Positions 1-7,699 of a DNA stretch of 53,781 nucleotides are shown in pieces. This DNA is from an uncultured Clostridia bacterium (GTDB lineage: Bacteria > Bacillota > Clostridia > TANB77 > CAG-508). Position 1 is the first letter of the stretch; the number at the start of each line of letters is the position of its first letter. The DNA lies in NCBI GenBank assembly GCA_947629765.1, contig CANREW010000005.1:1-53781 (forward strand). Reading direction: 5' to 3'. The notes under the pieces are model-generated. The model was not told the origin of the DNA. It saw nothing but the letters and a program-made list of their open reading frames with translations, and did not search any database. The translations under genes were made by a program, and so were the position numbers.

Positions 1-73
1 GACCTGGAACGGGCTCGAACCGTCGACCTCTAGCGTGACAGGCTAGCGTTCTAACCAACTGAACTACCAGGCC
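1..73 (-). tRNA. tRNA-Asp (GTC), cut by the window edge
   Basis: On the minus strand the sequence folds as a tRNA: acceptor GGCCTGG pairs with CCAGGTC, there is a D-arm, an anticodon loop CTGTCAC with anticodon GTC, and a T-arm with loop TTCGAGC. The discriminator base and any CCA lie outside the window. It follows tRNA-Val and is probably co-transcribed with it. Confidence 0.95.
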
Positions 74-110
74 GTAACAAATATTTTTGTTTTGGCTTTA
101 TTTTAAAAAA

Positions 111-186
111 TGGTGGGCGCAATAGGGCTCGAACCTATGACCTCCTGCTTGTAAGGCAGATGCTCTCCCAGCTGAGCTATGCGCCC
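111..186 (-). tRNA. tRNA-Val (TAC) with encoded CCA
   Basis: The minus strand shows acceptor GGGCGCA/TGCGCCC, a D-arm, anticodon loop CTTACAA (anticodon TAC, valine), and a T-arm with TTCGAGC. The discriminator A is followed by an encoded CCA at 113-111. It lies about 40 bp upstream of tRNA-Asp on the same strand. Confidence 0.96.
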
Positions 187-208
187 ATTTTTTCTATCAG
201 CGTATTTT

Positions 209-237
209 AGTATACTAAATTTAGCGTAAAATGTCAA
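209..237 (-). promoter_or_regulatory. sigma-A promoter of the tRNA-Val/tRNA-Asp unit
   Basis: On the minus strand TTGACA (237-232) is followed after exactly 17 bases by TATACT (214-209). This sits just upstream of tRNA-Val and is a near-consensus housekeeping promoter. Confidence 0.75.
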
Positions 238-272
238 TACATATTTTGAAATTTTTTCACTTTTTTGCAGTT

Positions 273-308
273 ATATGGTTTGCTAGAGTTATAAATCTAG
301 CAAACCAT
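273..308 (-). terminator. hairpin after ctpA
   Basis: A 13-bp perfect inverted repeat (ATGGTTTGCTAGA and its complement, loop of about 8 nt) lies immediately after the ctpA stop codon. It probably terminates the ftsEX-hydrolase-ctpA cluster. The T-run on the minus strand is weak. Confidence 0.6.
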
Positions 309-317
309 TAACACTTT

Positions 318-1496
318 TTATTTATTTAATAATTCTATTGCTTTATTTAATTGTTCTTCTATATCAGATATTTCATAATCTGGTTTTACTCCAATTTCAT
401 TTATTCTGTTTTCATTTGGAGTATAGTATTCAGCTGATGTTACTTTTAGAGCTCCACCATTTGATAAATAGATAAGTTCTTGTATTACACCTTTTCCAAA
501 AGTTGTTTCACCGACAATTTCTGCTTTATCATTTTCCTTTAAGGCTGCTGCAAGTATTTCAGAAGCACTAGCTGTATCTTTATTTGTTAGCAATATTGTT
601 GGCATTGTTATAGTTTGAGGTTCCTTTGCTTTTTTTATATCCTTGTTTTCTTTTTTATCCATAGTGATTAGCATAGTTTCATCTTTATCACAGAATAAAT
701 CGGCTATTTCTAGTGCTTGATCTACTAATCCTCCTCCGTTATCTCTTAAATCAATTATAAGTGCTTTTGCACCATCTTTTTTTAGTTCATTATATTCATC
801 TAAAAAATCTTTTGAGCAGTCTTCATCAAAAGAAACTAATTCTATATATCCTATATTGTTTTTAAGCATAGTACTTTGTACATATTTTAGATGTACTGTA
901 TCTCTTCTAACTTTAACATCAAATGTCTTTCCATCTCTTAATATTGTCAATGTTACTTCTGTTCCTTCTTCTCCTTTTTCTCCCTGTACATAATCTACAA
1001 GTTCGTCTAATTGATCAATATTATACTCTTTTCCATCTACTTTAAGTATTCTGTCTTCTTCTTTTAATCCTGCTTTTTCAGCTGGTGAATCACTAATTGT
1101 ATCTATTATTTTAATAGTATTATTTTCAGTATCTACTTGAAGATAAACTCCTATTCCAACATAACTTCCAAGTGTAGATGTTTCAAATGCTTTAAGATCT
1201 TCTGGTGTATAATATTCTGTATATTCATCACCTAGACCATTTACAAGTCCTTTTATTGCTCCATTAATTAAATCTTCATTATTTATTTCTCCAATATATT
1301 CTTCTTCAAGTATTTTAGTTATCCTTGATATAGTGCCTTCTATTTGCTCATCTAAGCTTACTTCATCTTGTCCTGGCAATATGAATTTTACAGAATTATC
1401 ATAATTAACAACACTTATAACTACAAAAGTGATTATTGCAACCACAACAATTACCATTAATACTTTATAAATTGCTTGCATTATATTCTCTTTCAT
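318..1496 (-). CDS. ctpA: C-terminal processing peptidase, S41 family (CtpA-like)
   Basis: A membrane-anchored serine protease that cleaves cell-envelope proteins from their C-terminus. The sequence shows one N-terminal membrane segment, a short helical region, a PDZ domain (around GIGVYLQV to TLTILRDG), then the S41 catalytic core with DLRDNGGG, the nucleophile serine in TASASE and the general-base lysine in FGKGVIQ. I chose the ATG at 1496 because AGAGGG lies about 6 nt before it; a GTG at 1517 in the same frame has no ribosome binding site. It is last in the order ftsE-ftsX-M23 hydrolase-ctpA. This conserved Firmicutes arrangement suggests it processes or limits the division hydrolase. No CGG codon is present. 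Confidence 0.93.
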   Translation of the reverse strand: MKENIMQAIYKVLMVIVVVAIITFVVISVVNYDNSVKFILPGQDEVSLDEQIEGTISRITKILEEEYIGEINNEDLINGAIKGLVNGLGDEYTEYYTPEDLKAFETSTLGSYVGIGVYLQVDTENNTIKIIDTISDSPAEKAGLKEEDRILKVDGKEYNIDQLDELVDYVQGEKGEEGTEVTLTILRDGKTFDVKVRRDTVHLKYVQSTMLKNNIGYIELVSFDEDCSKDFLDEYNELKKDGAKALIIDLRDNGGGLVDQALEIADLFCDKDETMLITMDKKENKDIKKAKEPQTITMPTILLTNKDTASASEILAAALKENDKAEIVGETTFGKGVIQELIYLSNGGALKVTSAEYYTPNENRINEIGVKPDYEISDIEEQLNKAIELLNK

Positions 1497-1528
1497 AAGA
1501 ACCCTCTTTCTTTTCACTTTAAATATAG

Positions 1529-1549
1529 AAAACCTCTAAAAGAGGTTTT
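1529..1549 (-). terminator. hairpin between the M23 hydrolase gene and ctpA
   Basis: AAAACCTCT, a 3-nt loop, then AGAGGTTTT, followed by a T-rich stretch on the minus strand. It sits after the M23 hydrolase gene and may partly terminate transcription before ctpA. Confidence 0.55.
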
Positions 1550-1606
1550 CTTGTATATAATATATATATTCCGATTTTAATACTTTATAAGTAATTAAAC
1601 TTATTT

Positions 1607-2809
1607 TTACATTCCTAAATATGGGGCTGGGTTTACATATGTACCATTTAGCAATACACTAAAATGTAAGTGGTTTCCTGTTGAATATCCAGTAGTTCCA
1701 ACTGCACCAATTTGTTGTCCTTTTGTTACAGTTTGTCCTACTTTAACTGAAATGCTAGAACAGTGTCCATATAATGTAACTAATCCATTTCCGTGCGAAA
1801 TCATTACATAATTTCCGTATCCTCCACCACAACTACATCTAGTTTTTGCTGTTTTTGCATAATCATGTGTACAGTTGTTAGAAACTGTTATAACTGAACC
1901 TGATTCTGCTGCAAGTATTGCTGTGCCATGAGGTGCTGCCATATCTATTCCTTTATGGTTTGAAGAACCAACTCCTCCTGTTGCAGCTGATCCTCTATAT
2001 CCAAAAGTTGAAGAAATTCTAGTATATCCTGGGCAAGGCCATTTTAACTCTCCTCCTGTATATACATATCCACCAGAATTATTAGCATTTTTTCTTGCTA
2101 TCTCTTGGAATTCTCTTTCCTTTTGCTTGTATTGTTCATTTAGTTCATCTATTTGTTTTTGTAGCTCTTTTTCTTCCTCACTTAATTGTGATACATATTT
2201 ATTTTTATTTGCTTTTTTATTTGTTAGATCTATCTCTTCTACTTTTAATGCTGCTTGTTTTTCTTTTAATTGACCTTGCTTTTCATCTAATTCAGCTTTA
2301 GACTTCTCTAAACTTGTTTTTTGTTCCTTTATTTTTTCCAAAAGATCTGTATCATATTCAGCAATCTTTCCAATTAAATAATAATTTGATATGAAGTTTG
2401 ATAAGCTTTTTGAATTTAGTAATACATCTAGATATGAAACTGATCCTGCTTTATATTGTGCTACTAACCTTTTGCATAATGTATCATATTGTGTATCATA
2501 TTTTTTTTGTTCTTCTTCAAGTTTTCCTGTTAGCACAGATATTTCTTCATTTAAAGAACTAAGTTCTATATTAAGTGTATATATTTCATCTTCCTTTTGC
2601 GAAATCTCCGCACTTAATGTTTCAATTTCTTTCATTGCGTCGTCTACTTTATCTTTTATTCCATCTATTTTAGTATTAGCTTCTTTAATGCTGTTTTGTA
2701 TATTTTGCATCTCACTTTGTAACTGATCTTGACTATTTGCTGCAAAGCTCATGATTGAAATAGATATAAGTAATAACGCAACTATTACACTAATTACCTT
2801 TTTTGTCAT
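1607..2809 (-). CDS. murein hydrolase activator / M23 peptidase with coiled coil (PcsB/EnvC-like)
   Basis: A secreted peptidoglycan hydrolase that splits daughter cells. Residues 1-24 are a signal peptide. Residues of about 25-240 form a long charged coiled coil (Glu/Lys/Gln heptads) typical of the FtsX-binding part of EnvC and PcsB. After a short Gly/Asn linker, residues of about 265-400 are an M23 (LytM) domain with zinc ligands visible in HKGID and GNHLHFSV, so the domain looks catalytically intact. An AGAGGAGA ribosome binding site precedes ATG 2809. It is placed between ftsX and ctpA, so the likely model is activation of this hydrolase through the FtsEX ATPase. The symbol is left blank because the family has several names. 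Confidence 0.92.
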   Translation of the reverse strand: MTKKVISVIVALLLISISIMSFAANSQDQLQSEMQNIQNSIKEANTKIDGIKDKVDDAMKEIETLSAEISQKEDEIYTLNIELSSLNEEISVLTGKLEEEQKKYDTQYDTLCKRLVAQYKAGSVSYLDVLLNSKSLSNFISNYYLIGKIAEYDTDLLEKIKEQKTSLEKSKAELDEKQGQLKEKQAALKVEEIDLTNKKANKNKYVSQLSEEEKELQKQIDELNEQYKQKEREFQEIARKNANNSGGYVYTGGELKWPCPGYTRISSTFGYRGSAATGGVGSSNHKGIDMAAPHGTAILAAESGSVITVSNNCTHDYAKTAKTRCSCGGGYGNYVMISHGNGLVTLYGHCSSISVKVGQTVTKGQQIGAVGTTGYSTGNHLHFSVLLNGTYVNPAPYLGM

Positions 2810-2828
2810 ATGATTCTCCTCTCTGAAA

Positions 2829-3722
2829 CTAGACTTCTAGATATTTTCTCATTGAAATTGAACTTCCTATTACACCAATTCCAACACCTAGTAAAATGTA
2901 TGTTATTATTAATAAATTAAACATATCTGCAAATGTATATAATTTTAAGTTAAGTACTGCAAATGTTTCTGTTTTTACTAATTGGCTAGTTGCTAAATTA
3001 TATAGTAATCCAACAATTAAAATTGAGATAAATGCTGATACTAGTCCAATTATAATTCCTTCTACTATAAATGGCCATCTTATGAAACTATTTGTAGCAC
3101 CTACATATTTCATAATTGAAATTTCTCTTCTTCTTGAATGAACTGTAAGTTTTATTGTGTTTGTTATAATGAATATAGATATAAATACTAATATAAGAAG
3201 TATTGCAAATGTTACTATTCTTACACCCTTAGTTATATGTCCAAGCATATTAATAGTTTCATTGCTACTATTTACTTCTGTAATATGATCTATTTGTTTA
3301 ACTTGATTTTGTACATTATTATTTAAATCTAGATCAGTTAACGTTATTATGTATGAAGGAGGTAATATGTCCTCTAAACCATCTAATACTTCTGCATATT
3401 CTCCAAGGTTTTCTTTGTATGAATTATACGCATCTAGACTTGATACATATTCTACTGTATTTACTCCATCAATTCCTCTAATTTTATTTTCAATTTCTTT
3501 TATTTCTTCATCTGTTGTATCTATGTCAATGTATGCCTGCATTCCTTGTTCTGCTTCAATTTGAGCCATAACATAATTAACATTTTCACCTATTATAAAG
3601 AATAGACCAAACATAAGCATTGCCATACACATTATTGTTAAAGCGGCAACCGTAGACTTTTTATTTTTTAGGACGTTTTTAAATCCTTCACCTACTAAAT
3701 AACTCATTATATTATATTTCAC
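2829..3722 (-). CDS. ftsX: cell division protein FtsX (permease-like)
   Basis: The membrane partner of FtsE, transmitting ATP hydrolysis to an extracellular peptidoglycan hydrolase. There is one N-terminal membrane segment, an extracellular domain (about residues 55-165) and three C-terminal membrane segments, the Gram-positive FtsX topology. The open frame begins at 3746 and overlaps ftsE. Two internal starts are better placed: a GTG at 3722 with GGTGG eight bases upstream (chosen), or the ATG at 3707 that begins MSYLVGEG. It is directly followed by its probable partner, the M23 coiled-coil hydrolase. Confidence 0.9.
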   Translation of the reverse strand: MKYNIMSYLVGEGFKNVLKNKKSTVAALTIMCMAMLMFGLFFIIGENVNYVMAQIEAEQGMQAYIDIDTTDEEIKEIENKIRGIDGVNTVEYVSSLDAYNSYKENLGEYAEVLDGLEDILPPSYIITLTDLDLNNNVQNQVKQIDHITEVNSSNETINMLGHITKGVRIVTFAILLILVFISIFIITNTIKLTVHSRRREISIMKYVGATNSFIRWPFIVEGIIIGLVSAFISILIVGLLYNLATSQLVKTETFAVLNLKLYTFADMFNLLIITYILLGVGIGVIGSSISMRKYLEV

Positions 3723-4398
3723 TGTTATAACCACCCTTTTTATCATCTCTTACTATATTGCCTTTTTCTATCTGTATTACTCTTTTTTTCATTTTGTCTA
3801 CTATGTCTTTTGCGTGTGTTGCAACAATTACTGTCGTACCTCTCATATTGATTTCATTAAGTAAGTTCATAATATCCCAAGCTGTATCTGGGTCTAAGTT
3901 TCCTGTTGGCTCGTCCGCAATTAGCATAGATGGGTTATTAACTAATGCTCTTGCGAGTGCCACCCTTTGTTGTTCTCCACCTGATAATTCGTTTGGGTAC
4001 ATTTTTGCTTTTTCACTTAAACCAACTAATGATAGTACCATTGGCACTTGTCTTCTAATGTGCCTTTGAGTTGCTCTTACTATATACATAGCATAAGCTA
4101 CATTATCATATACAGTTTTGTCTGGTAATAATCTAAAATCTTGGAATACTACTCCCATACTTCTTCTAAGATATGGAATTCTACTTTTCTTTAAAAATGT
4201 TGTATCTTTTCCATTGATAATTATATTTCCTGATGTAGGTTCTTCCTCTTTTAGTATTAGTTTTATTAATGTTGATTTTCCTGATCCTGAACTTCCTACT
4301 AAAAATGCAAATTCTCCTTTTTCAATTAAAAAGTTTGCATTATTTACAGCCTCTGTTCCTGTTGAATATTTTTTACTTACATTTCTAAATTCTATCAT
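3712..4398 (-). CDS. ftsE: cell division ATP-binding protein FtsE
   Basis: The ABC ATPase of the FtsEX complex, located at the inner face of the membrane. Visible motifs are Walker A GSSGSGKST (about residues 36-44), the Q-loop in VFQDFRLLP (FtsE-typical), signature LSGGEQQ and Walker B MLIADEPTGNLDP, with the H-loop in ATHAKD. The 228-residue length is normal. It overlaps the 5' end of ftsX by a few codons, which implies translational coupling. AAGGAAAT precedes ATG 4398. Confidence 0.96.
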   Translation of the reverse strand: MIEFRNVSKKYSTGTEAVNNANFLIEKGEFAFLVGSSGSGKSTLIKLILKEEEPTSGNIIINGKDTTFLKKSRIPYLRRSMGVVFQDFRLLPDKTVYDNVAYAMYIVRATQRHIRRQVPMVLSLVGLSEKAKMYPNELSGGEQQRVALARALVNNPSMLIADEPTGNLDPDTAWDIMNLLNEINMRGTTVIVATHAKDIVDKMKKRVIQIEKGNIVRDDKKGGYNSEI

Positions 4399-4588
4399 TT
4401 CTATTTCCTTCCAAATGTATAGGTTAATTATCTATAATTTCTCTTTATATATCATAACAATAAATTTAAATTAATGCAATAGTTTTTTTTGTAAAAATAT
4501 GATAATTTTTCTTTATTTCTATGAATTTTAAGCATATTTTCACTATTTTTGTATTTTTTACGAATTCACAAAAAATTTACAAACTAGA

Positions 4589-4626
4589 AAAATACACCTA
4601 AATATAAACATATCTAGGTGTATTTT
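4589..4626 (-). terminator. terminator of the acyl-CoA ligase gene
   Basis: A perfect 12-bp stem (AAAATACACCTA class) immediately follows the stop codon at 4629 on the minus strand and is followed by a T-rich tract. The remaining space up to ftsE (4399-4588) is AT-rich with no recognisable feature. Confidence 0.7.
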
Positions 4627-4628
4627 AA

Positions 4629-6346
4629 TTATTTGCTAGATTTCATTTTTTGTAATTCTACATGTCTTTTTACTTTTTGTGTTGTTGTTTTTACCATAGG
4701 CTCATCTGTTAGAATCAAATTTTTCATATATTTATATTTTGGAAGCCTTTTATTTATCTCTTTTATATCGTTCCATACAATGTTTCTTAATTCTTCTTGT
4801 GAAATATTAGGATAATGTTCTTTTACATATTCTTTATCATATACAATTTTTACTGATACAACTAAATCCTCATCTTTTGGTTCGCCATATACCATACTTT
4901 CTGCAACATAAGGAAGATTATTTATTAGTACCTCTAATTCTTCTGGATATATGTTTTTGCCGTTTTTTAATACTATTACATTTTTTTGTCTTCCTGCAAC
5001 ATATAGTATACCATCTTTATCCATATAACCTAAGTCACCTGTATAGAACCATCCATTTTTTAAAACAGCCTTTGTTGCTTCTTCATCTTCATAATATCCA
5101 ATCATTACATTTGGTCCTTTTGCAATTATTTCTCCTATTCCTTCTTCATTTGGATTATCTATTTTCATTTCTACATCTGGCATTGGATAACCTATTGAAC
5201 CATATCTAAGAACTTTTGCATTTTCTGCTGAAAGTACAGGAGATGTTTCTGTAAGTCCATATCCTTGTATTGTGAGTATCCCTAAATCATTTAAACCTTT
5301 TGCGACCTTTTTATCAAGAGCAGATGCACCACTTACTATAAACCTTAACTCGCCTCCGAAGCTCATCTAATACTTCTTTAAATACTTTTCTTCTTATATC
5401 TATACCAAATAATAGAAGTGTCTTGGTAAGTATTTTCCCTAGCTTTACAGCGTTTGTCTTGCCTTTTTTCTCTATTGCTGTTTCAATCTTTTTATACATT
5501 GATTCTATCAAAAGTGGTACACAAATAAATACTGTAACTTTGTATTCTTTTAAATTTTCTTGTATATGTCTTAGTCCATCACAAAATACATTTTTCATTC
5601 CTTTTGACAAATATAATAGCTGTCCAGTTGATCCAAATGTATGATGGTATGGTAAAAATGCAATGTTCGTATCTGTCTCGGTTAGCCACTCTACTTTTGA
5701 CATAGAATTTATATTACTTACTATATTTTTATGAGATAACATTACAGCCTTAGATAATGATGTTGTTCCAGATGTGAAAACTATTGTAGCCATTTCTTCT
5801 GCATTTATTTTAGAATCTAAGTATCTTCTATCTCCTTTGTTTATAAGGTCTTCACCTTTTTTTATTAAGTCTTTAATAGTAGTTATATTTTCTACTTCAT
5901 CCATAGTTACAACTTCTTTTAATGAAGTTTCACCTTTGTCTATTATTCTTTTGATTGTTTCTACATAATTTTCTTCACAGAAAATCATTTCTACTTTTGC
6001 TTTTTTAATTGACATTTCTATTTCTTCTTCTGGTAGTCCTTTATCAAGTGGAACAATTACTCCGAACACCATTTATAACAGAGGCATATGAAAGTACCCA
6101 CTCATATCTGTTCTTTCCAATAACTGCAATTTTTTTATCTTTATATCCTAAATCTATTAATGCTGTTCCAAGTGCATTTATTTCTTTTCCTAATCTTTCA
6201 TAGGTAATATTTTCGTATTTTACATCTTTTCCATCTTTATGTTTTATAACAAAAGCAATATTCTTTGAAAATTCTTTACAAGCATAGTTTATCATTTCTT
6301 TTAAGTCTTTAAACTCTCTTGTTTCATATAAAATTTTGTTTTTCAT
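4629..6346 (-). CDS. long-chain acyl-CoA ligase (AMP-dependent synthetase), with two CGGA recoding sites
   Basis: Activates a fatty acid to acyl-adenylate and then acyl-CoA. As conventional reading frames it falls into three pieces. Reading CGGA as one glycine at residues 95 and 330 joins them into a single 571-residue protein, with exact triplet spacing (94, 234 and 241 codons between sites). The joined protein carries the AMP-binding motif (FTSGTTSLSKAV), FLPYHHTFG, YGLTETSP and the adenylate-hinge motif YTGDLGYMD. Family members are typically 550-650 residues, so nothing is missing. The second site falls in the highly conserved GGELRFIVSGASAL stretch. An AGGA-rich leader precedes ATG 6346, with a perfect palindrome upstream. 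It is monocistronic by its terminator. Substrate specificity cannot be read from the sequence. Confidence 0.88.
5355..5358 (-). other. CGGA recoding site (acyl-CoA ligase Gly330)
   Basis: The coding strand reads CTT then CGGA then GGC. In the zero frame CGG leads to a stop 13 codons later. Reading CGGA as Gly gives the conserved family sequence DELGGELRF. Confidence 0.8.
6061..6064 (-). other. CGGA recoding site (acyl-CoA ligase Gly95)
   Basis: The coding strand reads GTT then CGGA then GTA. The zero frame stops after seven codons. Four-base reading gives NGVGVIVPLDKGLP, as expected for acyl-CoA synthetases. Confidence 0.8.
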
Positions 6347-6366
6347 ATTATAAATATATCCTCTCC

Positions 6367-6389
6367 AATCTAGTATTTAATACTAGATT
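6367..6389. promoter_or_regulatory. perfect 11+1+11 palindrome upstream of the acyl-CoA ligase, probable operator
   Basis: AATCTAGTATT, a central T, then AATACTAGATT, ending 20 bp before the start codon. On the minus strand a TTGACT element lies just upstream and a TGTGATAAT-like -10 abuts the palindrome, so a repressor bound here would cover the promoter. The size suits a TetR- or MarR-type regulator of fatty-acid metabolism; the regulator itself is not in the window. Confidence 0.6.
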
Positions 6390-6451
6390 ATCACATATGA
6401 AAAAATAAGTCAATTAGTTTGACCATTCATTCTATAAAACTTAAACAACTT

Positions 6452-7600
6452 TTATTCTGCTCTTAATTCATTAACTATTCTTGTAAGATTATCTACTAAA
6501 AAATCTATATCTTCTTTTGTGTTTTTATCTCCAAATGTAGTTCTAAGTGAGCCAGATATATATTCTTTTGGAGTTCCGTATTGCTAAAAGAACATGTGAC
6601 GGTGCAGTTTCTCCTGAATTACAGGCAGAGCCACTTGATGCACATATTCCGAACTTCGTCTAGTTTTAAAAGAAGACAACTTCCATCTACATCCTTAAAT
6701 GATATATTGATATTTCCTGGAAGTCTATCATACCTATCTCCATTAATTCTTATATCTTTTATCCTTTTTTCTAAACTTGAAATATAATATTCTCTTAAAT
6801 TTATTAGCTTTTCATTATATTTATCAATATTTTCATAAGCGATTTTTATAGCTTTTCCGTAAGCCAACTATTCCTGCTACATTTTCTGTTCCTGCTCTTT
6901 TGTTTTTCTCTTGATGCCCACCATTTTGTATCTTTTGAAAATTTATACCCTGCTTTACATATAGTGCCCCTACCCCTTTTGGTCCATAAAATTTATGTGC
7001 AGATAAAGATAACAAATCAATATTATCTTGCTCCACATCAATTTTTATATTTCCTATTGCTTGAACTGCATCTGTATGGAAGATTACATTATGCCTCTTT
7101 GCAATTTCTCCTATTTCTCTTATGTCTTGAATTGTTCCTATTTCATTATTTGCTGTCATGATAGAAATTAAAATTGTACTATCAGTAATTGCATTTTCTA
7201 ATTCTTCCAAAGAAACTTTTCCGTTTTTATCCACTCCCAAATATGTTACTTTAAATCCTTCTTGCTCTAAAATCTCGCAAGTTTCTAGTACCGCATTATG
7301 CTCTATTTTTGTTGTTATAATGTGATTTCTTTTATTTCTGTTTGAATATGCAACTCCCTTTATTGCTAGATTATCGCTTTCACTACCACATCCTGTAAAA
7401 TATATTTCCTTTGGTTTAGCATTAAGCACTCTTGCAACTCTTTCTCTTGCAAGTTCTATTGCCCTTTTATTTTCTCTTCCTATCTTATATATTGAGGATG
7501 GATTTCCATAGTTTAATTCAAAGTATGGAAGCATCTCTTTTAAAACATCTTCTTTTACATACGTTGTTGCTGCATGATCAAAATATCGTGTTTTTTCCAA
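6452..7600 (-). CDS. cysteine desulfurase (NifS/IscS family), with three CGGA recoding sites
   Basis: A PLP enzyme that takes sulfur from cysteine for Fe-S clusters or tRNA thiolation. CGGA read as glycine at residues 248, 317 and 341 restores a 381-residue protein (247, 68, 23 and 40 codons between events), the usual family length. Visible are YFDHAATT, the PLP region TGCGSESDNLAIKG, HTDAVQ, and the PLP lysine in SAHKFYGPKG. The catalytic cysteine lies in the stretch SSGSACNSGE, which is reachable only after the second recoding site, so an unrecoded product would be inactive. The start is a TTG at 7600 with GGGAGG seven bases upstream. uvrB follows downstream on the same strand in its own reading unit. 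Confidence 0.9.
6575..6578 (-). other. CGGA recoding site (cysteine desulfurase Gly341)
   Basis: The coding strand reads ATA then CGGA then ACT. Four-base reading gives LLAIGTPKEYISGSLR, a conserved C-terminal motif of the family. Confidence 0.8.
6648..6651 (-). other. CGGA recoding site (cysteine desulfurase Gly317)
   Basis: The coding strand reads GTT then CGGA then ATA. The zero frame ends after ten codons. Four-base reading leads directly into the catalytic cysteine loop (GICASSGSAC). Confidence 0.82.
6856..6859 (-). other. CGGA recoding site (cysteine desulfurase Gly248)
   Basis: The coding strand reads TTA then CGGA then AAA. The zero frame stops within nine codons. Four-base reading joins AGIVGLG to KAIKIAYENI. 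Confidence 0.8.
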
Positions 7601-7699
7601 AATAATTCCTCCCTTTATATTAGTATATGAAAATAGGGAGGATTAATTCAATTATTATTATACAGTTTGATTTCTTACTAAGTACACAATAATATTTAT

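Noticed and set aside
1..186. Looking for the decoding tRNA-Gly among the tRNAs of the window
   Set aside because: Only tRNA-Asp(GTC) and tRNA-Val(TAC) are present, and both have normal seven-base anticodon loops.
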